From Rallus limicola (Eukaryota; Chordata; Aves; Gruiformes; Rallidae), in the NCBI GenBank assembly GCA_022605955.1, contig JAKCOZ010000018.1:9680001-9744000 (forward strand): DNA of 64,000 bases, read 5' to 3'. Below, piece after piece: positions 15,201 to 28,474 of this stretch. The number at the start of each line of letters is the position of its first letter. Position 1 is the stretch's first letter. The notes beneath the pieces are model-generated. The model ran no database searches and was not told the DNA's origin. It worked only from the letters and a program-made list of their open reading frames with translations. A program made the position numbers and the translations under genes.

Positions 15201-18200
15201 TTCTGGCTCAAGCAGACAAGCTGTCACCATCCAGTTAAATCACATCTGTCCCTTTCAAAGCAAAGTTTCTGTGCTGTTTGTACTAAGTTATTTCCAGTAT
15301 CAAAAGTTCTCAAAGGGAGTTTCAGTGAGTTGTCCTCAGAGCCACTAGTTTTTCACAACTCTCAGCAGCTCACTTGCCTCAGCACGACTTGGTTTTGCAC
15401 TTCTAGCTGGCTGCCATTGGCACCTTTAACATCTAGTGTGGGACAGAGCTGCATGTTCCAAACCAGCTCAGGATCCCCGGAGCGTGGTAACCCACCGATC
15501 CCCAGGCAGCACAGCACAAGCACCAGAAAACCTGAACTTCAGTCACTCTGCAATGGCAGTTTGTGTTGCAGAGCTACAGCCCTGCCATGTGTTGTCAACT
15601 GTGGGCTCGGCTGTATGCTGCTTGCCTTGAGGAGTCCTTCCCATGCCTGGGCACTCTGAGTTTGTCAGGAAATAAGCTGGGGTTTGCAGTTCTGAATCAG
15701 GGTACAAAGAAATTACTGTCTCTATGTTTTGTTTGCAGGTGGGCCATGCCTGGGTGTGGTGGGAGTCTGAGACGGAGCCTGCCAGCAAGTCAGAGAAGAA
15801 CAGTGACTTCCAGTCACTTCTCAACTGGGATTCAAGCTTGGATCTGGACATGGGGAGCTGGAGGAATACTGGAGAGGTGGCCATGGGGAAGCTAGATGAG
15901 AGCAGCCAAGAGACAGACTGCGAGGTGGAGTTCAGTGAACCTCTCTGGGGGGAAGATCGTGAAGACTATCAAAAGGCAGAGAGGCCATGTGATGATGACA
16001 GTCTTCTCCAGTTCTTAGCAGAGGTAGGGCTGTTTGGATGACAGGGAAGTGGGCGTCATACTTGAGCCCTCCCAAAACATCAATTTCAGGGTCTCCATCA
16101 CTCACACACGCAGAAACAGTCTGGGACAGGAGCAGATGCCCCAAGTTCACTTGCTCCCTGTCCCAAGACTAGCCCCTCCTCCCATTTAAAGCTGGCACTG
16201 CAACCAGGCAGCTGCTTTGCCAAAACAACAACTCACCCGCAAGCACAGAGATGTCAGTGAACTGACACTGTAATAACACAGGGCTTCACCAGGAGATTTT
16301 GCAAGGATTCCTAAAAATGGAAAAGTGTTTGTGAGTGAAACCAAAAATAGCATCTGTGCTGCTTGTTTCTTCTTCCTTTTGCCTTCAAAATGTGAAGCAA
16401 TAAATCTCTGTGTTGCAGGTAACCCAGTTGATGGAACCTCTCTGCATCAGCAGCGCAGAGTCATCGCCGGCTCAGTGGGGTTATTGTGGCCCAGGGAAGC
16501 AGGATGATGAGGGAGATGTGGGATGCCACGAAAAGACCACAGGGACAGCAGTCTCAGGAGCAAACCCAAGTCAACTACACACCCTGGCAGATGGGAAAGA
16601 AGACTTCCCAGAAAGAGAGGTAGGTGAGAAGTGGTCCTAAGGGAGCCTCTGGTTCTGGATGACAGACAAGAGACAGTGATGGAAATCAGCTCTAGAAAAG
16701 ATGGAGAAGCCCCAGGTTCTGAGTGGAGAGATGGGGACAGACGGAATGAGACAGCCAGGATGGGGAATACAAAAGAAATGTATGAGGAAAAGGATGTTTT
16801 TAATGGATATGTATGGATCTCTGTCTTTATGAACAGGAAGCTTGTTACAGATCAAACCATCAGATGCGAGTTGGAGGAACTGCTCCTTGGCAGTGTAGAG
16901 GTGACTCATGAGAGCTGGCAGTCTGCTCCCAGGTTTAAGGCAAGGCTGGAATACTTGCCTTGTTCTAATTGCTGTGTTATGCAGCACACGGCTTGGCTGG
17001 TTTCAGGCCCACGTGGCTGTGCTAGCAATAACCATCTGCCCCTGGAGACATTCATGTCTTGGAAGCAGGCACCAGCTATCCTGGGTTTATATCAGCCCTG
17101 TGTCTAGGGGGGCTGTGGGTTCTAGCAGCCTGTAAAGTGTTGCCAGGACAGGTAACACAGCAGTGGAAGAACAGTGCCATTTCTCCACAGTCACATTTAT
17201 TCCCTTGCAAACTTAGACACTGGAGACAGAAACAACTTTCAGGCTCCTCACATTTCACCTTTTCAGCCAGGACGTTTATTCCCAGCAGTTCCCTTGCAAT
17301 TCTTCCAGTGGTCAAAGCCAAACACAACACAGTGTCCACTGTCTACCTAAGGAGTCTGCTCAGTGCTTCAGGTCTCCTGTTGAGGAATTCTCAGGTGCCT
17401 CTGCACATAATCCCACTTTTGGACTCCAAAAGGCCTCTCTCCCTGTGCCAGGTGAAGCACTACACCACTAGCACCAATCTCTCTCTTGACTGAGTCTATT
17501 CTCTGTCATATTCCTGTGGGACTTTGTGAGGAAACAACCTTGTTGTACTCTAGGGGATCCTGATACCTGTGATTTGAGCTGTAACAAGCCTGAGGCAGTC
17601 TTACCTCAGCTCCTGATTGCCCTCTCACATCTGTAATTCTTCCTAGAAAAGCAGACAGACACAACACTGGGCACCAGTCAGCTCCACAGTCTGTGTTAGC
17701 CAGAGGGGGTTATGATCCAAGAGACCAGACCCAGCTGTCATTGGAGTGCTGGGCAGCACAGTGAAGGTCTGAATAAGGTCCAGCATCACCCTCCAGAATA
17801 ACAGTGAGCTAGCTCCCAGCTGCAACTGGGTGCAGTATGGGGATGTGCAGCTGGCTGCCTTCTAGATCAAGAATTCAGGTGACAGGCTGCTTATTGTAGC
17901 CATAACTCCCTTTTCCTCTGTGCTCTTCAGGACTGGACTCAAGAGACACCTGGAGAACAAGCTGTGGGTGAGCCACAGCCACAGGAGATGAGTAATCACA
18001 CCCAGGATCAAGATGATAGTGATACCACCTATCCAGTCCCAGTGCTGGACTCCCCAAGTCCTGCCAACATGCAGCTGTAAGTAGCTCATTCTCACAGGCG
18101 CAACAGAACAGAGTTGTTGCTCTTGTCACACATAAGAATAAGTGTATGGCACAGGTCACCTCTGGGAAGGTGAGACAGCCAAGGAGAAAGGGAGAGAAGG

Positions 18201-20569
18201 AGGTAACTTGTGCTATCTCTGTGGATCTGCCAGTATTTCTGGGCATTGATCCTACGATGAAGTGAGAAGAGTAGAAATTAAGTAAGAGATTAAACAGAAA
18301 ATATAAATTTCCTTAAGGCAGCTGGGCATTATGCTTTGCCAGGCAATGTCCAGCCCAGCTACTGAGAAAGGAATTGCCAGCCCTCTTTGGCCAGCTGCAG
18401 GCGAGTCAGTCACACGCAGGCTCTGCCACACAGGTGGTGAGCTGGGCTGCCTTTCAAAGGAGAAACAGTTTATTCGGATAACAAACTAAATAAAAAACAC
18501 CTCAGTAAAGTTCAGAACTTCAGAGTAGCATGAGCTTTTCTATCCAATTTGATCCTGCCCTTCAGAGCTGCTCAGCTCAGATCTCGTTTCCACCTGCTGC
18601 CCTTGCAGCTTCCTGCATTCTGCATGTTTAGTTGTGCATTCAGATGCAGAACATTTCCACCATCTCACCCTGGTAACTCCAGCAAGGATCTCTGCATTTC
18701 ATCCACCTGGATGTGGTGGGTGCTAGCAGAACTGCCACCTCCTACTTTGTCTCAAGTGAGATGATCTGGCAATATGTTCCCCCCACAGAGAGCAGCTGAG
18801 CTGGGATAACCCCCCACAGCATTTGCTCTACAAAAGAACTCTGATGTCCATCTGGAAGATGATAGCCAGTCACAGGTATGTGGGGGCAAAGGGTTGGATT
18901 GACGTGGCTCTTGAACACTTCGCCTTGATGTCCAGCTCTCCTGTCACCAGGCTTTGACTTCCCCTCCACAACAGCCACCCCCAGCTGGCTTGTCTCTCCA
19001 TGGCTTTGCTTCTGGCTGTCCTCACAGCAAGAACAGCTGCAGGCTGCAAAGCTGGAGAGAACGCTGCATATTTATTTCCTTTGCTTAATGTGGCAGAGCC
19101 CAAATGTTGCTTCCTACACAGCTGGCACAGCCAGCTTCAGCAAGGGCCTCAGCTTCCACCCATGCCAAGTTGTGCCAGCCACTGAGTCCTGGCTGGGATA
19201 ATTGGCTGCAGCCCTTGTGGCAAGCAGGGAGAGGCAAGCACTGGTCCATGTTGTGATGCTGTCTTTGGTGGAGAGGCAGACAAAGGTCACTCTTTGTGCT
19301 TGTCCCTCTAGATACAGTGGTCCGTTCCTGAAGGCAGTGTCAGAGAAACAAGCCCCTGGCTACAGTGATGTGGTGAAGAGGTGAGTCTGTGGAAGAAGTG
19401 CTTACTACTTGATTTCTTTTGGGTTTTTTCTGTCTTCTCTGGTTTCCAAAGAGCCAGTGGGATGGTTTCCTTCCCCTTTTTTCCAGAGTTTGGCTGTTGC
19501 CAGCATCTCCCACTGATGTCTTTTATTAAAACTCCTTTCTGGGTGAACCTAGAAGCCTGCACAACTCTGGTGCTGATAAGAATCGTGCCTGCTCTTTGCT
19601 GGCATTGCATGCCTGACTTCCTCCAGGCAGGGTCTGGGCAGCTGTAAGCCCTGCCTCAGCTGTTGCAGCCCAGCAGTCTCTTATCCCGGTGCTAGAAGCA
19701 TGTGCCTCAGTTGATACCCTCTCCTCACCCACTGCTTGCTCCCCAGATGTTTTGCTCTCACTGGAGAAGTGGGTCATAAGAATTCTTTCCCAGAAAGATT
19801 AAGGGCATTTTTCAGAGCTGAATCATATTCTATTCTGGTCACAGTTGTCGTCTCTGCAGCCATTCATTTTCTCATTCTGTCAAAATAAGGGAAGTAATAT
19901 TTATTCCCCATCATGTTCCCCTCATCAGCACTGCTATTTTTGCTAGTGGCACCATTCAATTTTAAGGGGTTTCAATAGATGCCTATTTTAGTAACTTTTC
20001 TTTCTCCACTAAGACCCGGACTGACTCCATGAAGACTAATTACTAGAATCGCTCCACTTTCTTTCTCTGGAGCTTACCATCACCTTTTATTTTTTTAGAG
20101 GTGACTGCTAATGACCTGCCAAGTTGATTGGACAGCAAGTGTCGCATTGGCTAAACTTACTGATCTCAGTTAGAAGAACATTTCTCACTCCTCTTTGTCC
20201 TGAGCAATAAAATTGATTGAAAACCACTGTGCTTTCAGGGCCATGCTGAAGCGAGAATAAGCACGCTCATGCAGAGCCTGAAGAATGCCTGGCTGCAGGT
20301 TGCAATTTAATTCCTGTTCTGTTTTTTTTTGTAGACCCATGGATTTATCCAGCATAAAGAGAAGACTGTCAAAGGGACACATCCGCTCCATGATCCAGTT
20401 CCAGCGAGACCTCATGCTCATGTTCCAGAACGCAATGATGTACAACAGCTTCAGCCACCAGGTGCACCGCCTGGCCGTGGAGATGCAGCGAGAGGTCTTG
20501 GAGCAGCTGCGTATGTTGGAGGAAGCCCTCCGGTGCTCCTGGGACAGGCTGGGCAGGGGGAGAAGGTAA
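227..20569 (+). CDS. BRD8: BRD8, bromodomain-containing protein 8 (5' end outside window)
   Basis: BRD8 is a subunit of the nuclear NuA4/TIP60 histone acetyltransferase complex. Exons read: 227-291, 870-1006, 1441-1656, 2917-3061, 4155-4364, 4763-5043, 5531-5986, 6327-6420, 6629-6675, 6992-7206, 7496-7588, 7794-7862, 8558-8735, 9375-9479, 10309-10353; then, for the long form, 15739-16023, 16419-16619, 17931-18076, 18789-18875, 19312-19380 and 20335-20569. All joins keep phase. Visible landmarks are KKKMEEEEAEVKRKATDAAY, MTPVTDDSPQKKMLGQKATP and the first bromodomain (7496-8735, PMDLSTIKKNIENG and AVMYNSSDHDVYHMA). A second, more diverged bromodomain lies at 18789-20569 (PMDLSSIKRRLSKGHIRSM, MMYNSFSHQVHRLA). 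The N-terminal exons with the SANT-like region lie upstream of the window. Order and sequence match the human long and short isoforms. The final C-terminus is uncertain because a possible donor (AAG|GTAAC) overlaps the stop. Confidence 0.96.
11507..11566 (+). CDS. BRD8: BRD8 short-isoform terminal exon
   Basis: This exon follows exon 10309-10353 in phase 0 and reads DGGTRGRRCAIEADMKMKK then TGA. That matches the known short human BRD8 C-terminus almost exactly. It would give a protein with one bromodomain. A 3' untranslated region of about 350 bp follows, ending at an ATTAAA signal. The long isoform must skip this exon and its poly(A) site and join 10353 to 15739. Confidence 0.93.
   Translation, partial: DGGTRGRRCAIEADMKMKK
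11893..11898 (+). other. BRD8: Poly(A) signal of BRD8 short isoform
   Basis: ATTAAA lies 330 bp after the short-isoform stop, followed by a GT-rich stretch (gtgtatggtgtgcagtgt) suited to a cleavage-factor site. Confidence 0.75.
11920..15738. other. BRD8 intron between short-form end and long-form exons
   Basis: About 3.8 kb without supported exons. It contains a decayed element resembling CR1 near 12.9-13.25 kb. Further on is an AT-rich, T-tract-rich stretch (about 13.3-14.5 kb), including a run of nine G and poly-T near 13.96-14.0 kb. I recognise no other gene. Confidence 0.6.
12885..13260 (-). mobile_element. Decayed CR1-like LINE fragment
   Basis: On the + strand the stretch begins near 'aagttggaaggagcatctg' and passes through 'agcccaacctggtgctaagc', 'gagcctcatctagtcaagtg' and 'ccaaggatggagattcc'. 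These follow, with many mismatches, the familiar reverse-complement layout of bird CR1 3' ends (gttggaaggga..., tagcccaacc..., ccagggatgg...). That implies insertion on the minus strand. The terminal 8-bp ATTCTATG-type repeats are not visible, so the copy is old or truncated. Boundaries are approximate. Confidence 0.6.
16620..17930. other. BRD8 long-form intron with a coding-like stretch
   Basis: Joining 16619 to 17931 keeps the frame, so this is read as an intron. Directly after the donor, 16631-16810 stays open in a shifted frame. It encodes a hydrophilic, charged run (REPLVLDD..., GNTKEMYEEKDVFNG) ending at a possible GTATGG donor in phase with 17931. See findings. The rest shows nothing recognisable. 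Confidence 0.5.
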
Positions 20570-21119
20570 CAAGCCAGCCCTGGGCCCCGTTTCTTTTGGA
20601 GCAGTGGTGTCTCCCTGGCTCAGGGTCTGCTGGGGCTGGGGGGGGATGTGTGGACGCCACAGCTGCGTCCAGTTGGCAGCAGACCTAGCAACCCTTCCCG
20701 GTGGGGTAAGGAGGAAAGGGGGAGCCCAGGAGGGGCACCGGAACGGAGGCCGTTCTCCCCGTGGAAGAGCCGCAGCATGGCCAGGCAGCGAGAAAAGGTT
20801 TCTGGGGCAAAGCAACGGGAGAAAACGGTCTGTGTGCCCTGCCGGGCTGCGTCGGGCCCAGCCCCGTGACGGCGGCTGGCCGCACGCCGGCGCTGCCGGG
20901 GAGCTCGCCCGCGGCTTGGGGCTGGCGCGGGGGGAGCGCTCTCGGGCCAGCAGAGTCTAGCACCAGCCGCGCCTCGGCAAAGGGGCCTGTTTTCAGCCCG
21001 AGCCCCGCGTGTTTGAGACCCCGCCGGGGCAGCGAGAAGCGAGCCCCCAGCTGCGGGAGGGGGAACTGAGGCCCAGGCTGTGCGGCGACTGGTTTGAGGC
21101 CCGGACTGGGCAGACGCCG
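20570..21119. other. BRD8–NHP2 intergenic gap
   Basis: This GC-rich stretch passes into the NHP2 CpG island from about 20.83 kb. No canonical poly(A) hexamer was seen here for the long BRD8 form. Open frames on both strands are explained by base composition. No gene is supported. Confidence 0.6.
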
Positions 21120-21251
21120 CTCGCCATTGGCCGGCGCTGCGTGCTAGCGGCACGCGGTGCGGCTTCCGATTGGCTGGCGGGGAGCCGGCGGCTCAGTTCC
21201 GCCTCCCGAGCCAGGCGTGACCCGGAAGTGGAGTCCTGCAGCAGCGCGGCG
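21120..21251 (+). promoter_or_regulatory. NHP2: NHP2 CpG-island promoter
   Basis: Two inverted CCAAT boxes are seen (ATTGG at 21126-21130 and GATTGG at 21168-21173). An ETS/GABP-type CCGGAAGTG sits at 21222-21230, 22 bp before the start codon. No TATA box is present. The layout fits a housekeeping gene. Confidence 0.7.
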
Positions 21252-22542
21252 ATGGCGCGAGAGAAGGAGCCGGAGGCGGCGGCGGAGGCTGAGGGAGCTC
21301 CCGAGCGCTCGTACCGGGAGCAGCTCGATTACCTGAACCCCATCGCCCAACCGCTGGCCTCCCGCAAGCTGACGCGCAAGCTGTACAAGTGTATCAGGAA
21401 AGGTCTGGCCGGCGCTAGGACGGGGGCGTGCTGGGTGGGGGCCGCGCGGTCTGGCCGCGGCGGCGCGGCCCCTCTAACGCGCTTCTCTTGCAGCGTCGAA
21501 GCACAAGCAGATCCGTCGCGGTGTGAAGGAAGTGCAGAAGTTCATCAACAAGGGCGAGAAGGGGTAAGAGCTGTTCCAGTCTTGCTGGCCCGGCGCGGCC
21601 CGCCCCGGCCCGGCCGCTGACATGGGTTTCCTCTGCAGGATCACGGTGCTGGCGGGCGACACGCTGCCTATCGATGTGTACTGCCACATCCCCATCATGT
21701 GTGAGGAGAGGAGCCTCCCCTACGCCTACGTCCCTTCCAAATCGGTAAGGGGCTGGGGCTGCGTAGCCTGGGGGAGCCAGCTCCAGTAAAAGAGAATCTG
21801 GTGGGCAGCACCTGTCCCGGGCTGTGGCAGGAGCCTTTGTGGAGCCACAGATCTGGTGCCTGGGTAAAGCATGTGATGCTTGTCCACGGCATGAGAGGAA
21901 CAAGCAGTCACAATACAGATGTAGGAATGTTGGACCACGGGAGCTTTTGCCTTAGGCGAGTTCCTGCAGGATTTGGGGGTGGGAGCTGTCTGGGCTGGAG
22001 CCAGGACATGTTTTTCCTTCCTTAGTTCTGGACTGGGACCTGTTTGTCTGCAGAAACAAGACACTGGCCAGGATGTGCTGGTGGGAGATGCTCTCATTGT
22101 AGACTTGAAGTTTGGGGGGGTCATCAGTGTCTATGGGACTTCACCTCCTGTACAGGCTGCTCTGCAGACCCCGGCTCCCCCCACCCTGGGGTTGGAGTTA
22201 CGGAGCGTGGGGCAAGTGCCAGCCCCTTGCACCCCCCTTTGCTTCTGGGGTGTGGGAAACGAGCTGGGTGAAGGGTCCTTAGACCCAGCCCAAGTCCAGA
22301 GGGCTGGAGGGGATGCCTTACCTGTGTTAGGCTGGGGGCTGAAGTGTGTGGGCTGTGTGTCAGGCCTCCCCGTGGTGGGGGCCTGGCACCCCCTCAGCCT
22401 CACTCGATTCCCGCAGGATCTGGGAGCTGCAGCCGGCTCGAAGCGCCCAACCTGTGTTATCATGATCAAGCCCCATGAGGAGTACCAGGAGAGCTACGAT
22501 GAGTGCTTGGAGGAGGTGGAAGCCCTGCCCCTGCCGTTGTGA
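21252..22542 (+). CDS. NHP2: NHP2, H/ACA ribonucleoprotein subunit 2
   Basis: NHP2 is the L7Ae-family RNA-binding core protein of H/ACA snoRNPs (rRNA pseudouridylation) and of telomerase. It acts in the nucleolus and Cajal bodies. Four exons are read: 21252-21402, 21494-21563, 21639-21744 and 22417-22542. They give 150 residues, against 153 in human. Diagnostic stretches are NPIAQPLASRKLTRKLYKCI, QIRRGVKEVQKFINKGEKG, VLAGDTLPIDVYCHIPIMCE, DLGAAAGSKRPTCVIMIKPH and the C-terminus EEVEALPLPL. The N-terminal tail is Ala/Glu-rich and diverges from human, as is usual for this protein. The gene is convergent with N4BP3 about 0.4 kb away. Confidence 0.97.
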
Positions 22543-22637
22543 AGAGTCGGGGATGTGCTGCGTCCCGCGGGGCGGTGGCGGGTCCCTGTCCCACAGTTCG
22601 CGGGGGCGCTGCCGGGGGTGCTGAACGCCGGGGTGCG

Positions 22638-22643
22638 AATAAA
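22638..22643 (+). other. NHP2: NHP2 poly(A) signal
   Basis: AATAAA lies 96 bp after the NHP2 stop codon, giving a very short 3' untranslated region. Confidence 0.85.
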
Positions 22644-22659
22644 GGCGGCTGTGCGGTTT

Positions 22660-23045
22660 GCAGGGCGCTGTGCCGGGCTCCCTACGGGCACGGGCATGGG
22701 CGGGGTGGAATGGGTCCGCCGTCCCGCCAGGGGGCGCTCCCGGGGGGTAGGGGTGTCCGGGAGAGACCACTCCCACGGGAGGGGCGAGCAAACCATTCCA
22801 GTGGGGGGAGGGGGAGGTGAGGCCTGGCCGTCCGCCCCCGCGGGGCCCAGCCGGTCGCGCAGGCCCCGGCGCTGCCGTGACTCAGCCCGCTGCAATGCCC
22901 CAACCGGTTGGGCTGCCACCCTCCCCGCCACGGCGACTCCACTCCCGGGAGACGCGGCTGGGGTGGGGCCAGCCCCCCTCCCACTCGCGTGGCCGAGAGC
23001 CTCGGAACCCCCCAGCGCGCCGTAAGGAAGCAAAGGCCGCGGTCA
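22660..23045. other. NHP2–N4BP3 convergent gap
   Basis: About 0.4 kb of GC-rich sequence separates the two 3' ends. No gene is seen. In human, RMND5B lies between NHP2 and N4BP3; no trace of it is visible here. Confidence 0.6.
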
Positions 23046-23062
23046 GAAGGATGAAATCCGGG

Positions 23063-23068
23063 TTTATT
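23063..23068 (-). other. N4BP3: N4BP3 poly(A) signal
   Basis: TTTATT on the + strand is AATAAA on the minus strand, about 0.88 kb past the N4BP3 stop. Confidence 0.7.
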
Positions 23069-23946
23069 GCAGGACAGGCCCAGAGCGGGGCCGGGGCCGG
23101 CCTTCGCGTGGCTCCGCGGTTACAGGCACAGAGCAGAGCCCCTTCTGCACCCCAGCCTGGCTCCCCCAGCACGGGCCCAGCTCCTCAGTCACCCCTTGCC
23201 CTGGGAGAGGCAATGCTGCAGCCTGGGAAACATCCCAGGCCCCTGTCTGCGTGCCCTTGTGTCCCTCCCTCGAGTCTTCCGAGCACGGCGGGGCACGGGA
23301 CTGCAGTCTCTGCTTGCACAAGGCACTCGGCCCCTCAGCCCAAGAGCTCTGTGCTGGGAGGCCAAGTTAAGTGCCTGCCCTTTCAGAGCACACCTAATAC
23401 CAGTGACAGGAAGAGCACCAACAGTAGTACCCCCCCTCCCAGCAGTACCAGCACCTGGCAGGCTTTCCTCCTCTGCTTTCCCCATGGCACTAATACGGAC
23501 CAGTCCAGGCCCAGCCTGCAGACAGGAGAGCCCCTGAAAGCAGCAGCTGGAATCCCACAAGGGACTGGGGACAGAGCTTGAGCCTCAATAGCAAGACATT
23601 AAGTTACTGTGATGTAGGGAAGAGGGCCACAGAGCAGGAGGGGCTGGGAATGTCTCACAGGGCACTTGGTTTCTGTCCCTGTGGCAGAAGGGATCACAGG
23701 GCAAATGCTCCCGGAGCCAGAGCACAGGGCACATGCAAGACCCCTACCCTGGCACAGATGGCTCCCCCCATCTACAGAGATACCCCTCAGAAGGGTCTGA
23801 AGTGTTGCAAGAAGGAAAAGCTCCCTTGTCGCAATCAGTCCTTCTCCCCAGGGCAGCGCCGAGCAGATGGTTCTTGTGCAAACCCTGAGATCGTCCCGTT
23901 GCAGCAGCAAGAGACTTTTCCCCTTCACAGTCCCATCAGCATGCGC

Positions 23947-26387
<2,441 letters not shown>

Positions 26388-28430
26388 GGAGAATTAGAGA
26401 AAAGCCCGGTACCAGCACTGCCGAAGGAGAGACAAAGTCAGCAACACCGGACAGCAGGGATTTCATGCCCCACCAGTACCCCCTTCCCGGCTGGCTCCGA
26501 AGACTGAGCAGGACTCCTGGCACTACAAGGGACCTACCAGGTCCCAAGCAGCTCCCTGAGGGACCCAAGAGCCAAGCGAGCAGGGTACTGGCATGCAATA
26601 TGCACCGGGTGAGCCATAGTGGGGTAGGGGCTCCCCCCTGCTCCCCCCCAGTAACTGAGCACCTCCCTCCCACACCCAGCCCCACCTCCCGCCTGCGGCC
26701 GGGGCTGCCACCAAAACAGGCACCTGCCGCCCAGCCAGGCAGGCGAGTTCGGGAGCCGGCAGCACCTGCCTGGGCCTGGCGCCAGCCCTGGCCCGGCAGC
26801 ACCGAGCCGCCCCGCATTCAGACACCCTGCAGAGACCTCCCCAGAATGACCTCAGGGGTGCCCTGTCCCATCACTTGGCCTCCCCAGTGTGCACAGGGGT
26901 CAGGCACCTCTCCTGCCCTATGGGGACACTTTCCACACCACGCAGGGAGAGCTCCCAAGCCCTCCCACAGCCCTGCTCCATCCACAGGCGCTCCCACCCC
27001 AACACCAGGAAGGGATGAGGTGGCTACAGCCCAGCTCCTGCGTGCGTGAGGGGAACCCCGTGGCCGGACTTGGCGAGAAGGGGCAGGATGCAGACATGAC
27101 AATGCAGCTTCCTGCGCAGGTGGCTGGGGGAGGAAGGACATGAGGACGCCTTCAGCCTCGGCTCCGGCTCCCCAGCTCCAGGGAAGGGGACGGCAGTGGC
27201 CCTTTTACAGCCGTCCCCTGGCAGAGGGGACATGGTGAGCACAGCAGGGGCAAAGACAGAGCCCCTTCTGCAGCTCCCAGCCTTGCCGAGGGCTCCCGGG
27301 CTGGGTTACACCCAGGAAGCTGCCCTGGTTCTCAGCCCCACGCGCCGGGTAAACAAACACCCCACTTTTAATTGCTGCCACGCACAAACCTGTCTGACAG
27401 CTCCCGGCCTGCGCTGTCACCTCCCTCTGTGAGCCCAGCACCTGCTCGGGGCATTGGCACGCCACGAAGGACAGCGGGGACAGACCCTCTGGGTAGGTCC
27501 CGGCTGTCTGCTGGGCTACCGGGTTTGGATAGGGTTGGGGAACGCGGATGTCCCCCATGGAGCAGGGGGAAGAGGCGAGGTGGGAGAAGAAGGTCGCAGC
27601 CATTCAGCCCCCAGCACCGGGGTATCCACCGGGAAGCAGCTGGGCTGAGCCCCGCAGCGTCTCCTCCCGGCACAGGCGGCCGAGGAAGTAGGTCAGGTTT
27701 GTGGGAGGTTTTTGGGAAGCGCCGGGGGAACCCGAAGGTGTCCTGCCTGCAGCGGGATGGGTGTCACCCCCCGGGCGGCGTAACACCGGTCCGGCCAGCC
27801 TGGCAAGCCCTGGTCCCATCCCCAGCCGTGCCCCCGTCGAGCCCTGCCCAGGCTGGATGCGGACTCAAACCCTTTCCCATCACCTTCGGGCGTGAACCCG
27901 GGGGGGTGCTGGGGGCGCTGCGGGGAGGCGGGCGCGGGAGCGCCCCCCGCACACACCACCCCCCCACGATCCCGGCCGGAATTTCCGGCACGGAGAAGGC
28001 GGAGGGGGGGAGGTCGGGCCCCCGGGGTCGGGCCCGACCGAGCGCGCTGCAACCGGGAACAAAGCACCGCACGGAGGAGAGCGCTGGGGCAGGGGAGGGG
28101 CGCACCGGGGCTCTCCGGGGGCCGCATCGCGGTGAACCGGGAGACGAACCGGAGCTCGCCGGGGAAAAGGGGGGCTGGAGGGGGGGGACGAGGGGTGGGG
28201 TGAGGCCGTGCATCGGGGCACCCCGGGAGGCGCACCGGGCCCGCACTCACCATGCCGGCGGCGCTGCGATCCCGCTCGGCTCCTCTCCCCGCTCCTTCCC
28301 TCGCCGTGTTTGAACGCGCCCCTCGGCCGCGGCCGCGCGGGCAGCGGGCGGAGCCGACACCGGCAAATCGCGACGCGGAGGCGGGCGGCGGCAGCGGGGC
28401 GGGAGGAGGAGGAAGGAGGAGGAGGAAGGA
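26388..28430 (-). promoter_or_regulatory. N4BP3: N4BP3 5' untranslated region, first intron and CpG-island promoter
   Basis: A GTGAGTG donor on the minus strand at 28250-28249 ends a GC-rich first exon (28251 upward). The acceptor after a pyrimidine tract (TTTGTCTCTCCTTCGGCAG) opens the next exon at 26417, giving 30 bases of leader before the main ATG. The exon sits in a dense CpG island (about 27.88-28.56 kb). The transcription start is not visible, so the right boundary is a guess. Confidence 0.65.
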
Positions 28431-28451
28431 GGCGGCCCTGCCGTGCCCACC

Positions 28452-28474
28452 GGCGGGGCGGGGCGGGGCGGGGA
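28452..28474. promoter_or_regulatory. SP1-type GC-box array
   Basis: Repeated GGGGCGGGGC units, four overlapping GC boxes, lie about 200 bp upstream of the N4BP3 first-exon donor. They are probable SP1/KLF sites of that promoter. Confidence 0.6.

Noticed and set aside
22054..22150. Exon-like stretch in NHP2 intron 3 after CTGTTTGTCTGCAG (KQDTGQDVLVGDALIVDLKF)
   Set aside because: No good downstream donor in phase, and NHP2 is complete and full length without it. It does not match a snoRNA box pattern either.
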